Below, piece by piece: positions 34,707-44,325 of a stretch of DNA of 64,000 nucleotides. The position numbers and the translations under genes were made by a program. The notes beneath the pieces are model-generated. The model worked only from the letters and a program-made list of their open reading frames with translations. It was not told where the DNA came from and searched no databases. Source of the stretch: BOG-1155 sp050012495 (GTDB taxonomy: Bacteria > Desulfobacterota > Syntrophorhabdia > Syntrophorhabdales > WCHB1-27); contig JBEKHB010000014.1 in the NCBI GenBank assembly GCA_050012495.1, forward strand, positions 10,271 through 74,270, in the 5' to 3' direction. Every line of letters begins with the position of its first letter. The stretch's first letter is position 1.

Positions 34707-36026
34707 TCAACGCGAGAAGGTTGCGGCGATGGTGTGGTTCGCCATCACGTCGTTGAACATGTATAAGCTCACCCGTCCTACCGAGACCCCGTCTACCGTC
34801 ACGCCGTCCACCGTGTAGCCGCTCGCCGGGGTAATAGAGAAGGCCTGGTTCGATCCTCTCTCAACCGATACGGAGCCCGACGGAGAGATGGCGCCGCCCG
34901 TTCCCGCGGATGCGGTGATCGTGTAAGCAGGCACTCCTGCTTCCGTTACAGTGAATGCGTGACCTGCGATCGTTGAAACCGCGGTCAGTGATGACGTGGT
35001 CGTATTTGCCGCTAGGGAATAACGTACAGTGCCGCTGCCCGTGCCGCTGCCGCCTGAGGTGATCGTCATCCAGGAGGCCGCACTTACCGCAGTCCAGGCA
35101 CAGCCGCTTTGCGTTGTCACGCCCACACTGCCGGTACCACCCGAGGCGGCAAATGATCCACTGGTGTGGGAAATGGAGTAGGTGCAGCCGGAGAAAGTTG
35201 CGGCGATGGTGTGGTTCACCATCACGTCGCTGAACGTGTATGATCTCACCGGTCCTACCGAGACCCTATCCACCGTCAGGCCGCTCACCGTGTGGCCGCT
35301 CGCCGGGGTAATAGAGAAGCCCTGGCTAGATCCCCTTTTAACCGATACGGAGCCCGACGGAGAGATGGCGCCGCCCGTTCCCGCGGATGCGGTGATCGTG
35401 TAGGCAGGCACTCCTGCTTCCGTCACAGTGAATGCGCGACCTGCGATCGTTGAAGCCGCGGTCAGTGATGACGTGGTCGTATTTGCCGCTAGGGAATAAC
35501 GTACAGTGCCGCTGCCCGTGCCGCTGCCGCCTGAGGTGATCGTCATCCAGGAGGCCGCACTTGCCGCAGTCCAGGCACAGCCGGTTTTCGTTGTCACGCT
35601 CACACTGCCGGTACCACCCGAGGCGGCAAATGATCCACTGGTGGGGGAAATGGAGTAGGTGCAGGCGGACGGAACAGTGTAGCTCAACTCGTTCGAATAG
35701 GCGCTCTGGTCACCGGCGCTGTCATAGGCAGCCGCTGCAAAATAGTAGGTGGCGCCGGCTGAAAGGCCGGACAAGGCATAGCTTGTCGTGTTGCCCACGT
35801 TTACGTTGTATGTGTAGTTCCCGCTTGCCGTGCCGTAATAGAGCTTGTAGCCCGCCACAGTCGAGCTGGCGCTCGCGGTCCAGCCTAATGTGACTTCGGC
35901 GTGGGCATTGGCGCCGGTGAAGAGCAGCACGGGGACCGAAAGGAAGAAGAGGAGAAAGAGCGAAATTGTGCCTGCGAAAAGACGAGCAAAGCCCGGTCTG
36001 ATACTTTTAGATTGAACATGACGCAT
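34707..36026 (-). CDS. Exported protein with fibronectin-like and duplicated BACON-type domains
   Basis: 439 residues from ATG 36026 (GGGAGG 7 bases upstream). Signal peptide residues 1-43 ends ANAHA-E. A fibronectin-III-like domain follows (EVTLGWTASASSTVAGYKLYYG), then two near-identical 159-residue units, each made of a BACON-like domain (CTYSISPTSGSFAASGGTGS ... CAWTAASAASWMTI) and a bacterial surface repeat (YTITASAGTGGAISPSGSV ... HTIAATFS). BACON domains bind carbohydrate or mucin. A c-di-GMP-I riboswitch lies in the leader, so this is probably an adhesin or biofilm matrix protein. The C-terminus ends right after the second repeat, with a sorting-tail remnant just downstream out of frame. 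Confidence 0.88.
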   Translation of the reverse strand: MRHVQSKSIRPGFARLFAGTISLFLLFFLSVPVLLFTGANAHAEVTLGWTASASSTVAGYKLYYGTASGNYTYNVNVGNTTSYALSGLSAGATYYFAAAAYDSAGDQSAYSNELSYTVPSACTYSISPTSGSFAASGGTGSVSVTTKTGCAWTAASAASWMTITSGGSGTGSGTVRYSLAANTTTSSLTAASTIAGRAFTVTEAGVPAYTITASAGTGGAISPSGSVSVKRGSSQGFSITPASGHTVSGLTVDRVSVGPVRSYTFSDVMVNHTIAATFSGCTYSISHTSGSFAASGGTGSVGVTTQSGCAWTAVSAASWMTITSGGSGTGSGTVRYSLAANTTTSSLTAVSTIAGHAFTVTEAGVPAYTITASAGTGGAISPSGSVSVERGSNQAFSITPASGYTVDGVTVDGVSVGRVSLYMFNDVMANHTIAATFSR

Positions 36027-36086
36027 GATAGCGCCTCCCAGGGGTTTTTGGCACCCGCGAAATCCAGCGCTAAAGGTGCTGTATTC

Positions 36087-36180
36087 GCTTGGCGGCCCTG
36101 CTGCCATACCCCTATTTCTCCAGGGGCTTAGGCCAGTGGCTTTGCGTCCCGCCCTTTTGGGCGGTTTGCCCTTTTCAAGC
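36087..36180 (-). ncRNA. Cyclic di-GMP-I riboswitch (GEMM-I)
   Basis: Minus-strand RNA reads GCUUG AAAAGGGCAAACC, GCCC-AAAA-GGGC tetraloop stem, GGGACGCAAAGCC, GGCCUAAG, a second hairpin CCCCU...AGGGG, then GGCAGCAGGGCCGCC CAAGC. The conserved GGGCAAACC, GGGACGCAAAGCC and GCCUAA blocks match the c-di-GMP-I aptamer (compare V. cholerae Vc2), and outer GCUUG/CAAGC close it. The expression platform downstream contains AGCGCU, able to pair with GGCGCU next to the gene's GGGAGG ribosome site, suggesting translational control. It sits 60 bp before the BACON gene's ATG. Confidence 0.88.
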
Positions 36181-36700
36181 CAATCCAAATTCTGTGTCTC
36201 ATACTGTGATAAAGTATACGCCTGTTTCATCGTTGCGGGACTCTAGTCCCCAGGGAGTGTGAAAGCAATTACTGTGCCACCCCAGAGATCGTGGGGGCGC
36301 TATCGGCCATTTTTCCTCGTTGCTGAACGAAATCGGGAGGTGCACCCCTGCCTCCCCGGTTTTGTGGAAAGCCGGCGAAAGTGTGCGGTTTTGGATCAAT
36401 AGGTCTGTGAGGCAATTGTTCAGCCTATCGTTGAAGGGCGCGGGCGCTGACAGTCGGCGTATGCCGGAAACGCCCACGGCGAGGGCGGTAATTCACGCGA
36501 GTCTCCCATTGTGCTAGATTTTCCGGACGGATCGAAGGGATTTTGCGACACCGAGAAGGCGAGCGGTTTGCGGGCGCACGATTCCGAACAGGCCGGCGGC
36601 CGGCCTACCGACCGAAAAGACAGAGAAAGAGGTATCTCTACCATCTCCTCCGCCGAATATGGTATATTGCTGTTAAGCATTCGCCCGGAGTGCGCGGCCC
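36181..36700. other. Divergent intergenic region, BACON gene to guaB
   Basis: About 500 bp without a gene. On the minus strand TATACT at 36212-36217 may be the -10 box of the riboswitch transcript. On the plus strand, TATGGTATATTGC (36656-36670) is a plausible -10 region for guaB, ~90 bp before its start. Nothing else is recognised. Confidence 0.4.
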
Positions 36701-36753
36701 CGCCAGCATAAGCCGAACCGGGGCGCGCGTTTTTAAGAAAAGAGGAGAGCGGC

Positions 36754-38220
36754 ATGAACGAGCAGTATATTGAGGAAGGTCTCACTTTCGATGACCTTCT
36801 TCTTGTTCCGTCTTTCAGCGAGGTGATGCCTTCCGAGGTGGACGCGTCGACCTTCCTCACCTCTGCCATAAAGCTCAATATCCCCCTTATCAGCGCCGCC
36901 ATGGATACGGTCACCGAGGCCAAGACCGCCATATGCATGGCGCAGGAGGGTGGAATCGGCATCATCCACCGGAACATGGGCGTGAGGGAGCAGGCCCAGG
37001 AAGTGGAGCAGGTAAAAAAATCGGAAAGCGGTATGATTGTCGACCCTATTGTCATATCGCCGGACCAGCACCTCAAAGACGCGCTTGACCTGATGGCGCG
37101 CTACAGGATCTCCGGGATCCCCGTCACGCGCGGCAAAAGACTGGTCGGCATCATCACGAACAGGGACCTCAGGTTTGAGACCAATGTGGAGCAGAAGGTC
37201 GCCGATGTCATGACCAAGGAGAACCTCATCACCGTCGATGAGGGCATCAGCCTGGAAGAATCGAAAAAGGTGCTGCACCGGCACAAGATCGAGAAGCTCC
37301 TTGTGGTGGACAAAGAGTACAACCTGAAGGGACTTATCACCATAAAAGACATAGAGAAGGTGATAAAATACCCCTCGGCCTGCAAAGACTCGCTCGGCAG
37401 GCTGCGGGTCGGCGCGGCCGTGGGCGTGGGACCCGACAGGGAAACGAGGGTCGACGCCCTGCTGAAGGCAGGCTGCGACGTGATCGTAGTCGACACGGCT
37501 CACGGTCATTCAAAGAACGTCATAGAGACCGTGGCTGATATTAAGAGAACGTTCAAGGACGCACAGGTTATCGCGGGGAATATCGCAACCGTTGAGGGGG
37601 CCAGGGCGCTTATCGATGCCGGATGCGATGCGGTGAAAGTGGGTGTGGGTCCGGGTTCGATCTGTACCACCAGAATCGTCGCGGGGGTGGGTGTCCCTCA
37701 GATTACGGCCATTACCGGCGCGGTAAAGGTGGCGAGCGAACGCGGTGTCCCGGTCATCGCGGATGGGGGCATCAAATTTTCGGGCGATATCACAAAAGCC
37801 CTTGCAGCCGGCGCAGACGTGGTGATGATAGGGAACCTCTTCGCGGGAACGGATGAAACACCGGGCGAAATGGTGCTCTACCAGGGACGCACGTACAAGA
37901 TGTACCGGGGCATGGGGTCGCTCGACGCCATGAAAGAGGGCAGGACCAGGGACCGTTACTCCATCCGGGAGGACGAGGTCGAGTCGAAGATAGTCCCGGA
38001 AGGGATTGAGGGGCGCGTGCCGTACAGGGGATCGCTTTCGTTTACCCTCCATCAATTGATAGGGGGTCTGAGGGCAGGCATGGGCTATCTCGGATGCCGC
38101 AATCTGCGTGAGCTGCAGAAGCATACCAGATTCTTGCGGATCACGAATGCAGGTTTGCGCGAAAGCCACGTGCACGATGTGATGATTACGAGAGAGGCGC
38201 CGAACTACAGAATCGAATAA
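36754..38220 (+). CDS. guaB: IMP dehydrogenase
   Basis: 488 residues. The (beta/alpha)8 barrel begins GLTFDDLLLVPSFSEV; two CBS domains are inserted (~95-205: DPIVISPDQHLKDAL and VMTKENLITVDEGISL). The catalytic cysteine is in GPGSICTTRIVAGVG (~residue 305) and the flap has MGSLDAMKEG ... YSIREDEVES. It oxidises IMP to XMP with NAD+, the first committed step of GMP synthesis. It heads the guaB-guaA-dnaE-accA run, with AGAGGAGAG before ATG 36754. Confidence 0.97.
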   Translation: MNEQYIEEGLTFDDLLLVPSFSEVMPSEVDASTFLTSAIKLNIPLISAAMDTVTEAKTAICMAQEGGIGIIHRNMGVREQAQEVEQVKKSESGMIVDPIVISPDQHLKDALDLMARYRISGIPVTRGKRLVGIITNRDLRFETNVEQKVADVMTKENLITVDEGISLEESKKVLHRHKIEKLLVVDKEYNLKGLITIKDIEKVIKYPSACKDSLGRLRVGAAVGVGPDRETRVDALLKAGCDVIVVDTAHGHSKNVIETVADIKRTFKDAQVIAGNIATVEGARALIDAGCDAVKVGVGPGSICTTRIVAGVGVPQITAITGAVKVASERGVPVIADGGIKFSGDITKALAAGADVVMIGNLFAGTDETPGEMVLYQGRTYKMYRGMGSLDAMKEGRTRDRYSIREDEVESKIVPEGIEGRVPYRGSLSFTLHQLIGGLRAGMGYLGCRNLRELQKHTRFLRITNAGLRESHVHDVMITREAPNYRIE

Positions 38221-38234
38221 GGCGGACCGGCTGC

Positions 38235-39788
38235 ATGAGCGTGCGCGACTACCATAAGGAACTGGTGGCAATTCTCGATTTCGGGTCCCAGTACACGCAG
38301 CTTATTGCGAGAAAGGTGCGGGAGCTGAAGGTCTACTGCGAGATATTCCCGTATAATACGGATGTCGAAAAGTTGAGGTCTCTGAACCCCCTGGGGATAA
38401 TTCTCTCGGGAGGTCCGAGGAGCGTCACCGAGGCGGATGCTCCCGCATGCGACCCGGCCATATTCCGTCTTGGCGCCCCGATCCTCGGTATCTGCTATGG
38501 CATCCAACTGATAGCCAAGGTTTATCAGGGTGAGGTCCAGCGATCGGACAAGCGGGAGTACGGCCGCGCCCATATTTATCTGGACGGCCGGGACGGCCTT
38601 TTGGAAGGCATTGCAGACGGCGATATCATCTGGATGAGCCATGGCGACAGCATCATGACGATGCCTCCCGGCTTCATGGCCCTTGCCCACTCGGAGAATT
38701 CTCCTTATGCGGCCATCAGGAAGGAGAGGGGGACCATTTATGGCGTGCAGTTCCATCCCGAGGTCCACCACACCCCTAAAGGCAAAGTCGTCCTGAAAAA
38801 CTTTCTCTACAAGATTTGCAAGGCAAAAGGCCTTTTTTCTACAGCTTCCTTCATTGAGATAACGACGCAGAAGATCCGCGCTCAAGTCGGGGAAGGGAAA
38901 GTGGTATGCGCCCTCAGTGGAGGCGTCGACTCGTCTGTTGTGGCGACCCTCGTCCACAGGGCGATAGGCGACAGGCTCACCTGCGTTTTCGTGAACAACG
39001 GCGTGCTCAGGAAGAACGAAGGGCAGGAAGTGCTCGATCTGTTCAAAGACCGCCTGCATTTGAACGTGCGATACGTCGACGGGTCGGAAAGGTTTCTTGC
39101 CGCGCTGCGCGGCGTCAGAGACCCGGAGAAAAAGAGAAAGATCATCGGAAGGCTCTTTATCAAAGTCTTCGAAGAAGAGGCGCGCCGCCTTGGCGACGTG
39201 CGGTATCTCAGCCAGGGGACACTTTATCCCGACGTGATCGAAAGTGTTTCGTTCAAAGGCCCTTCCGCGACGATCAAAAGCCACCACAATGTCGGCGGTC
39301 TCCCCAAACGGATGCGGCTGAAGCTTATCGAGCCGCTCAGGGAGCTCTTCAAGGACGAGGTGCGCGTCGTCGGAAAAGAGCTTGGCCTTCCCGATCATGT
39401 GGTCCAGAGACAGCCCTTCCCCGGCCCGGGCCTCGCCATCAGGATGATCGGGGACGTCACGAAGGAGCGGGTCGAGATGCTTCAGGAAGCCGACCACATC
39501 ATCCGGGAGGAGATTGAAAGGAAGAAGACCTTCAGCCACATCTGGCAGTCCTTCGCGATCCTGATCCCCATCAAGACCGTGGGAGTGATGGGAGATGAGC
39601 GCACCTATGCGCACGCAATCGCGGTGCGGGCTGTGGAGAGCAAAGACGGCATGACCGCGGACTGGGCAAGGATACCCTACGACGTGCTCGACCTGATCTC
39701 CCGCAGGATCATCAACGAGGTCCCCGGAGTAAACCGCGTGGTCCTCGACATATCGTCAAAACCACCAAGCACGATTGAATGGGAATAG
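38235..39788 (+). CDS. guaA: GMP synthase (glutamine-hydrolysing)
   Basis: 517 residues. The class I glutamine amidotransferase domain has the nucleophile in GICYGIQL (~residue 88) and the His/Glu pair at VQFHPEVHHT. The ATP-pyrophosphatase domain follows (ALSGGVDSSVVATLV, ~residue 228), and the dimerisation domain ends RVVLDISSKPPSTIEWE, the canonical C-terminus. It converts XMP to GMP. It begins 14 bp after guaB and abuts dnaE. Confidence 0.97.
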   Translation: MSVRDYHKELVAILDFGSQYTQLIARKVRELKVYCEIFPYNTDVEKLRSLNPLGIILSGGPRSVTEADAPACDPAIFRLGAPILGICYGIQLIAKVYQGEVQRSDKREYGRAHIYLDGRDGLLEGIADGDIIWMSHGDSIMTMPPGFMALAHSENSPYAAIRKERGTIYGVQFHPEVHHTPKGKVVLKNFLYKICKAKGLFSTASFIEITTQKIRAQVGEGKVVCALSGGVDSSVVATLVHRAIGDRLTCVFVNNGVLRKNEGQEVLDLFKDRLHLNVRYVDGSERFLAALRGVRDPEKKRKIIGRLFIKVFEEEARRLGDVRYLSQGTLYPDVIESVSFKGPSATIKSHHNVGGLPKRMRLKLIEPLRELFKDEVRVVGKELGLPDHVVQRQPFPGPGLAIRMIGDVTKERVEMLQEADHIIREEIERKKTFSHIWQSFAILIPIKTVGVMGDERTYAHAIAVRAVESKDGMTADWARIPYDVLDLISRRIINEVPGVNRVVLDISSKPPSTIEWE

Positions 39789-39789
39789 G

Positions 39790-42700
39790 TTGAGCGAATT
39801 CGTCCATCTCCACCTGCACACACAGTTCAGCCTCCTCGACGGCGCTATCCGCTTTGAGCCGCTCTTCGAGCTGGCGCGCTCCTACAACATGCCGGCATGC
39901 GCCATCACCGACCACGGGAACATGTTCGGGGCGGTAGATTTTTACTTTGCGGCCCGTTCTGCGGGCGTAAAGCCGGTTATCGGCTGCGAGGCGTATATAG
40001 CGCCCAGATCGCGCACCGACAAAGAACGGCACCAGGACAACGCCTGCCACGTGGTGCTCCTCGCCCTCAATAACGAGGGGTACCACAACCTTATGAAGCT
40101 GATCAGCATCGCCCATATGGAAGGCTTTTACTATGCGCCCCGCATCGATAAAGAGATCCTCAACACGTACAACGCCGGCCTCATCTGTCTGACCGCATGC
40201 CTTAAGGGACAGATACCCCAGGCGATCTTGAGGGACGACGAAAGCGGTCTGAAGACGCATATGGAGGATTATCTTTCCATATTCGGGGATCGGCTCTACC
40301 TGGAGCTGCAGGACAACGGCATGCCTGAGCAGAAAAAAGTGAACGAGGGCCTTGTGCGTCTCGCGGGGCAGTACAACGTGCCCCTGGTCGCCACGAACGA
40401 CTGCCACTATCTGAGAAAGCGGGAGGCAAGGGCGCACGAGCTGCTGCTCTGCATCCAGACAGGCAAGAAAATCAGCGATACGGACCGGCTCAAGCTCTCA
40501 ACCGATGAATTCTACTTCAAGTCGCCGGATGAGATGGTGTCTGCCTTTTCCGGCTATCCCCAGGCAATTTCCAACACCTTATCCATCGCCGAGATGTGCG
40601 ACGTCACGATTCAAACCGGCGTCTACCACTTCCCCGCCTTCAACCTGCCGGGAAACCGGAGCCCGGAAGAGCACTTCGAGGAGCTTTGTCTCGCGGGTTT
40701 TGAGAAGAAGATAAAGAGGGTCGCGTCGAGCTATGCGGACTTTACGGACGAGCTGCGAGAGAAGTACAGAGCGAGACTGGCATACGAAATGGATGTCATC
40801 AAGTCAACCGGTTTTGCCAGCTATTTTCTTATCGTTGCCGATTTTATCGGCTATGCGAAATCGCAGGATATACCGGTCGGGCCGGGAAGGGGCTCAGCCG
40901 CGGGCAGCCTGGTCGCCTTCTGTCTCGATATCACGAACATCGATCCTATTAAATACGATCTCCTCTTCGAGCGGTTTCTCAACCCCGAGCGGATCAGCAT
41001 GCCCGACATCGACGTCGACTTCTGTTTCGAAGGACGTGAGCGCGTCATCGAGTATGTGACCAATAAGTACGGGAAGGAGAACGTAGCCCAGATCATTACC
41101 TTCGGTACGATGAAATCGAAGGCGGCCGTCAGGGATGTGGGAAGGGCCCTCGGCCTTCCTTATACACACGTCGACCAGATAGCAAAACTGATACCCGCGA
41201 CGCTCGATATCACCATCGAGCAGGCGATGTCCGAGGAGCCGAGGCTGAAGGAGCAATACCTGACGGATGACGCCGTCAAGGAGCTGATTGACAACGCGAT
41301 GGTGCTCGAGCGGCTTGCGCGCCACGCGTCGACCCATGCAGCCGGGATCGTCATATCGAACAAGCCGCTCATGGAGTACGTGCCTCTCTACCGCGGTCAA
41401 AAAGGTGAGACCGTTACCCAGTACTCCATGAAAACTATCGAGAAGATAGGCCTGGTAAAGTTCGACCTCCTCGGTCTCAAGACCCTTACCATCATCGATA
41501 ATGTCATCAAGATGTTGGAGGCCGCAGGGCTGGAGCTCGACATCACCAGTCTTCCCCTCGACGACGTGGAAACCTATCAGCTTCTCGCCTCCGGCAATAC
41601 CTCAGGCATATTCCAGCTTGAAAGCAGGGGCATGAGGGAGCTTCTCACGCGCCTGAGGCCTTCCCAGTTCGAGGATATTATCGCCCTTATCGCCCTCTAT
41701 CGGCCAGGCCCCCTGGGGAGCGGGATGATCGACGATTTTATAAAGAGGAAGCATAACCCGACGCTCGTCAAGTACGAGACGGCGCTCCTGAAGGAAGCCC
41801 TGGAGGAGACGTACGGGGTTATCGTCTATCAGGAACAGATCATGAAGATCGCTTCCTTGCTTGCCAATTTTACCAAGGGCGAGGCGGATGCGCTCAGAAA
41901 GGCGATAAGCAAAAAAGTACCCGAGCAGTTGGAATCCTACAAGGAGCAGTTCAAACGGGGGTGCGCGGCGAATGGCGTAAGGCAGGAAGCCGCAACGCGG
42001 ATATATGATGTCATTCTGCGGTTCGGCCAGTACGGCTTCAATAAATCGCACAGCGCTGCATACGCCCTCGTGGCCTACCAGACGGCCTATCTGAAGAGAC
42101 ACCACTTCCTGCCCTTCATGGCTGCAATCCTGACGAACGAGGTGAACGACACCGACAGTCTGATCAAGTATATTACCGAGTGCAGGGAAAGCGGGGTAAT
42201 CATCCTGCCGCCCGACGTCAATGAGAGCGCGAAAGTCTTTACCATAGTGGGAGATAAGATACGATACGGACTGCTCGGCATAAAAGGTGTGGGAGAAGCA
42301 GCCCTTGACAGCATCCTCAGCGCCCGGTCGGAGTGCGGGGGCTTTTCATCGTTCATCCATTTTTGCAGCCTCGTCGATTCGAGGAAGGTGAACAAGAAGG
42401 TCGCAGAGAGCCTTATAAAGGCAGGCGCTTTCGACAGCATGGGTCTCAAGCGGTCCCAGCTTTTTGCGCTCGTGCAGGACAAATGGGACAGGCTCTCGAA
42501 AAAGAACGGCAAGGACAGCCTTCAGATGGATTTCTTCGGAGCGGCCGGCTGGGCGCCAAAAGAAGAAGAGATCCCGGAAACGGAGGAGCTCGACCGCGCG
42601 GAGATACTGAAAGGGGAAAAAGAGGCCTTCGGCTTCTTTTTCAGCCAGCATCCTCTTTCGGCGTACCAGGACATCATTTCCCGGATTACCCCCCTCGACA

Positions 42701-43227
42701 CGAGCAGCATAAAGGAGACGGAGACGAGCGACGATGTGACGATCGTCGGCATCGTGAACGGGTGCAAGGAGATTACCACGAAGAGGGGAGACCGCATGGC
42801 GAACATCACCCTCGAAGATACAAAAGGCATCGTAGAGGCGATCGTCTTCCCCGATCTCTTCTCGAAAAACCTCCTCATCATCAAGAGCGACAATCCCCTG
42901 GTGGTCACCGGGTCACTCGAGAGGACCGAGGACGGAACAACCCGCATCAGGGCGAAGGGCATCACCCTGCTGCAGGAGATCCGGAACGAGCGGGAACTGG
43001 TAGTGCGCATAAAGATCGATTGCAGCGTTTTTAAGAAGGATCATTTGCGGAAACTGAGGGACATCCTCATTACCATCAAGGGGGACTCCCGGGTTTCCCT
43101 CGAATTTTTCCAGAACGGCGACCGGAAGGTGCTTCTCATCCCTGAGGTGCGTATTGACGCGGGGAAGAGCGCAACGATCAGGAAATACTTCGATGCCGGC
43201 CTGGATATCGAGGTAACGAGAGGATGA
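39790..43227 (+). CDS. dnaE: DNA polymerase III subunit alpha
   Basis: 1145 residues from TTG 39790 (MSEFVHLHLHTQFSLLDGA, the normal opening); an in-frame TTG at 39775 lies inside guaA. PHP domain at the N-terminus with HLHLHT and the TDHGNMFG motif; the polymerase core carries GPGRGSAAGSLVAF and the acidic pair in PDIDVDFCFEGRE; then RHASTHAAGIV, a helix-hairpin-helix part, and an OB-fold near the C-terminus (DDVTIVGIVNGCKEITTKRG). It is the chromosomal replicase catalytic subunit. A non-ATG start without a strong ribosome site and the adjoining guaA stop (2 bp) suggest translational coupling. Confidence 0.95.
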   Translation: MSEFVHLHLHTQFSLLDGAIRFEPLFELARSYNMPACAITDHGNMFGAVDFYFAARSAGVKPVIGCEAYIAPRSRTDKERHQDNACHVVLLALNNEGYHNLMKLISIAHMEGFYYAPRIDKEILNTYNAGLICLTACLKGQIPQAILRDDESGLKTHMEDYLSIFGDRLYLELQDNGMPEQKKVNEGLVRLAGQYNVPLVATNDCHYLRKREARAHELLLCIQTGKKISDTDRLKLSTDEFYFKSPDEMVSAFSGYPQAISNTLSIAEMCDVTIQTGVYHFPAFNLPGNRSPEEHFEELCLAGFEKKIKRVASSYADFTDELREKYRARLAYEMDVIKSTGFASYFLIVADFIGYAKSQDIPVGPGRGSAAGSLVAFCLDITNIDPIKYDLLFERFLNPERISMPDIDVDFCFEGRERVIEYVTNKYGKENVAQIITFGTMKSKAAVRDVGRALGLPYTHVDQIAKLIPATLDITIEQAMSEEPRLKEQYLTDDAVKELIDNAMVLERLARHASTHAAGIVISNKPLMEYVPLYRGQKGETVTQYSMKTIEKIGLVKFDLLGLKTLTIIDNVIKMLEAAGLELDITSLPLDDVETYQLLASGNTSGIFQLESRGMRELLTRLRPSQFEDIIALIALYRPGPLGSGMIDDFIKRKHNPTLVKYETALLKEALEETYGVIVYQEQIMKIASLLANFTKGEADALRKAISKKVPEQLESYKEQFKRGCAANGVRQEAATRIYDVILRFGQYGFNKSHSAAYALVAYQTAYLKRHHFLPFMAAILTNEVNDTDSLIKYITECRESGVIILPPDVNESAKVFTIVGDKIRYGLLGIKGVGEAALDSILSARSECGGFSSFIHFCSLVDSRKVNKKVAESLIKAGAFDSMGLKRSQLFALVQDKWDRLSKKNGKDSLQMDFFGAAGWAPKEEEIPETEELDRAEILKGEKEAFGFFFSQHPLSAYQDIISRITPLDTSSIKETETSDDVTIVGIVNGCKEITTKRGDRMANITLEDTKGIVEAIVFPDLFSKNLLIIKSDNPLVVTGSLERTEDGTTRIRAKGITLLQEIRNERELVVRIKIDCSVFKKDHLRKLRDILITIKGDSRVSLEFFQNGDRKVLLIPEVRIDAGKSATIRKYFDAGLDIEVTRG

Positions 43228-44183
43228 AGCGATATTATCTGGATTTCGAAAAGAAGCTTGAGCCCCTCGAGCGCAGAATAGAAGAGATAAAGAAGTTTCA
43301 CGATATAAAGGATGCCCATTACGCGAAGGAGCTGGATGGGCTGTTGAAGAAGGTCTCAAAGACGGAGAGCGAGATCTATGGCACTTTAAGCAACTGGCAG
43401 CGCTGCCAGCTCTCACGCCACCTGAACCGTCCCCACACCCTCGATTATATCCAGAACCTGTGCACCGATTTTGTCGAGATCCACGGCGATAGGAGGTTCA
43501 GAGACGATCCGGCCGTGGTAACCGGTTTCGCCCGGTTCAACGGCGTAAGCATTGCGGTTGTGGGGCAGCAGAAAGGCAACACCTTGAGCGAGATGGCGGC
43601 GAGGAACTTCGGCATGGCGAACCCGGAAGGCTACAGGAAGTCGATGAGGCTGATGGGGCTGGCCGACCGATGGCGTAAGCCGCTTTTGACCTTCATCGAT
43701 ACACCGGGCGCCTTTCCCGGCGTGGGGGCCGAGGAACGGGGCCAGGCCGAGACTATCGCGTCGAGTATGGAGCTCATGTTTTCCCTTTCCATCCCGGTCA
43801 TCTCGGTGGTGATAGGCGAGGGCGGAAGCGGTGGGGCTTTAGCCATAGGTGTAGGCAACAGGATCGTGATGATGGAAAACGCGATCTACTCGGTCATCTC
43901 ACCGGAGGGCTGCGCGGCGATTCTCTGGAGAGACGGATCGAAAGGGCCTCTGGCCGCTGATACCCTCAAGCTCACGGCTCGGGACCTCTACGCCCTGAAA
44001 ATTATCGACGAGATCGCACCCGAGCCCTTCGGGGGGGCCCATAGGGACTGGGTCGCAACCTTCGAGGCCACCTCAAAAGTGGTAGCGCGGCACCTCACCG
44101 AGTTGCAGCAGGTGGGCGCTGAAGACCTAAAAGCACAGAGGTATGAGAAATTCAGAAAGATGGGCATATTCGAAGAGCAGTGA
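43224..44183 (+). CDS. accA: Acetyl-CoA carboxylase carboxyltransferase subunit alpha
   Basis: 319 residues. Opens KRYYLDFEKKLEPLERRIEE, then HLNRPHTLDYIQNLCTDF, DRRFRDDPAVVTGFARF and the crotonase-like core GEGGSGGALAIGVGNRI with SVISPEGCAAILWRD. It transfers carboxyl from biotin to acetyl-CoA together with AccD, starting fatty acid synthesis. It overlaps the dnaE stop by four bases (ATGA). dnaE-accA adjacency is conserved in many bacteria. Confidence 0.97.
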   Translation: MKRYYLDFEKKLEPLERRIEEIKKFHDIKDAHYAKELDGLLKKVSKTESEIYGTLSNWQRCQLSRHLNRPHTLDYIQNLCTDFVEIHGDRRFRDDPAVVTGFARFNGVSIAVVGQQKGNTLSEMAARNFGMANPEGYRKSMRLMGLADRWRKPLLTFIDTPGAFPGVGAEERGQAETIASSMELMFSLSIPVISVVIGEGGSGGALAIGVGNRIVMMENAIYSVISPEGCAAILWRDGSKGPLAADTLKLTARDLYALKIIDEIAPEPFGGAHRDWVATFEATSKVVARHLTELQQVGAEDLKAQRYEKFRKMGIFEEQ

Positions 44184-44186
44184 CGA

Positions 44187-44318
44187 GTCATCAGTCAAGA
44201 GTCATCAGTCAGGAGTCATCAGTCATCAGTCAAGAGTCAAGAGAGACGACTGAGAACGATGGCGTCTCTTCCTTCCTCTTGTTTCATTCACTCCTGACTC
44301 TTGACTCCTGACTTCTGA
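44187..44318. repeat. Repeat-rich hairpin between convergent accA and helicase genes
   Basis: The first half is a run of short units (GAGTCATCAGTCA, AGAGTCA, GGAGTCA) repeated about seven times; the second half (CTCCTGACTCTTGACTCCTGACT) is their reverse complement, separated by ~50 bp. The transcript would fold into a long imperfect stem. Because it lies between two convergent stop codons it probably terminates or insulates both. Confidence 0.7.
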
Positions 44319-44325
44319 TTGGCCT

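Noticed and set aside
36027..36230. Upstream extension of the BACON gene by 68 codons
   Set aside because: That stretch is the riboswitch and its platform, and a signal peptide with good ribosome site begins at 36026.
38205..39614. 469-codon minus-strand frame opposite guaA
   Set aside because: guaA is unmistakable on plus; the antisense frame is a codon-bias artefact.
44187..44318. Possible CRISPR array
   Set aside because: Units are short, contiguous and without unique spacers; the second half is the inverse complement of the first.
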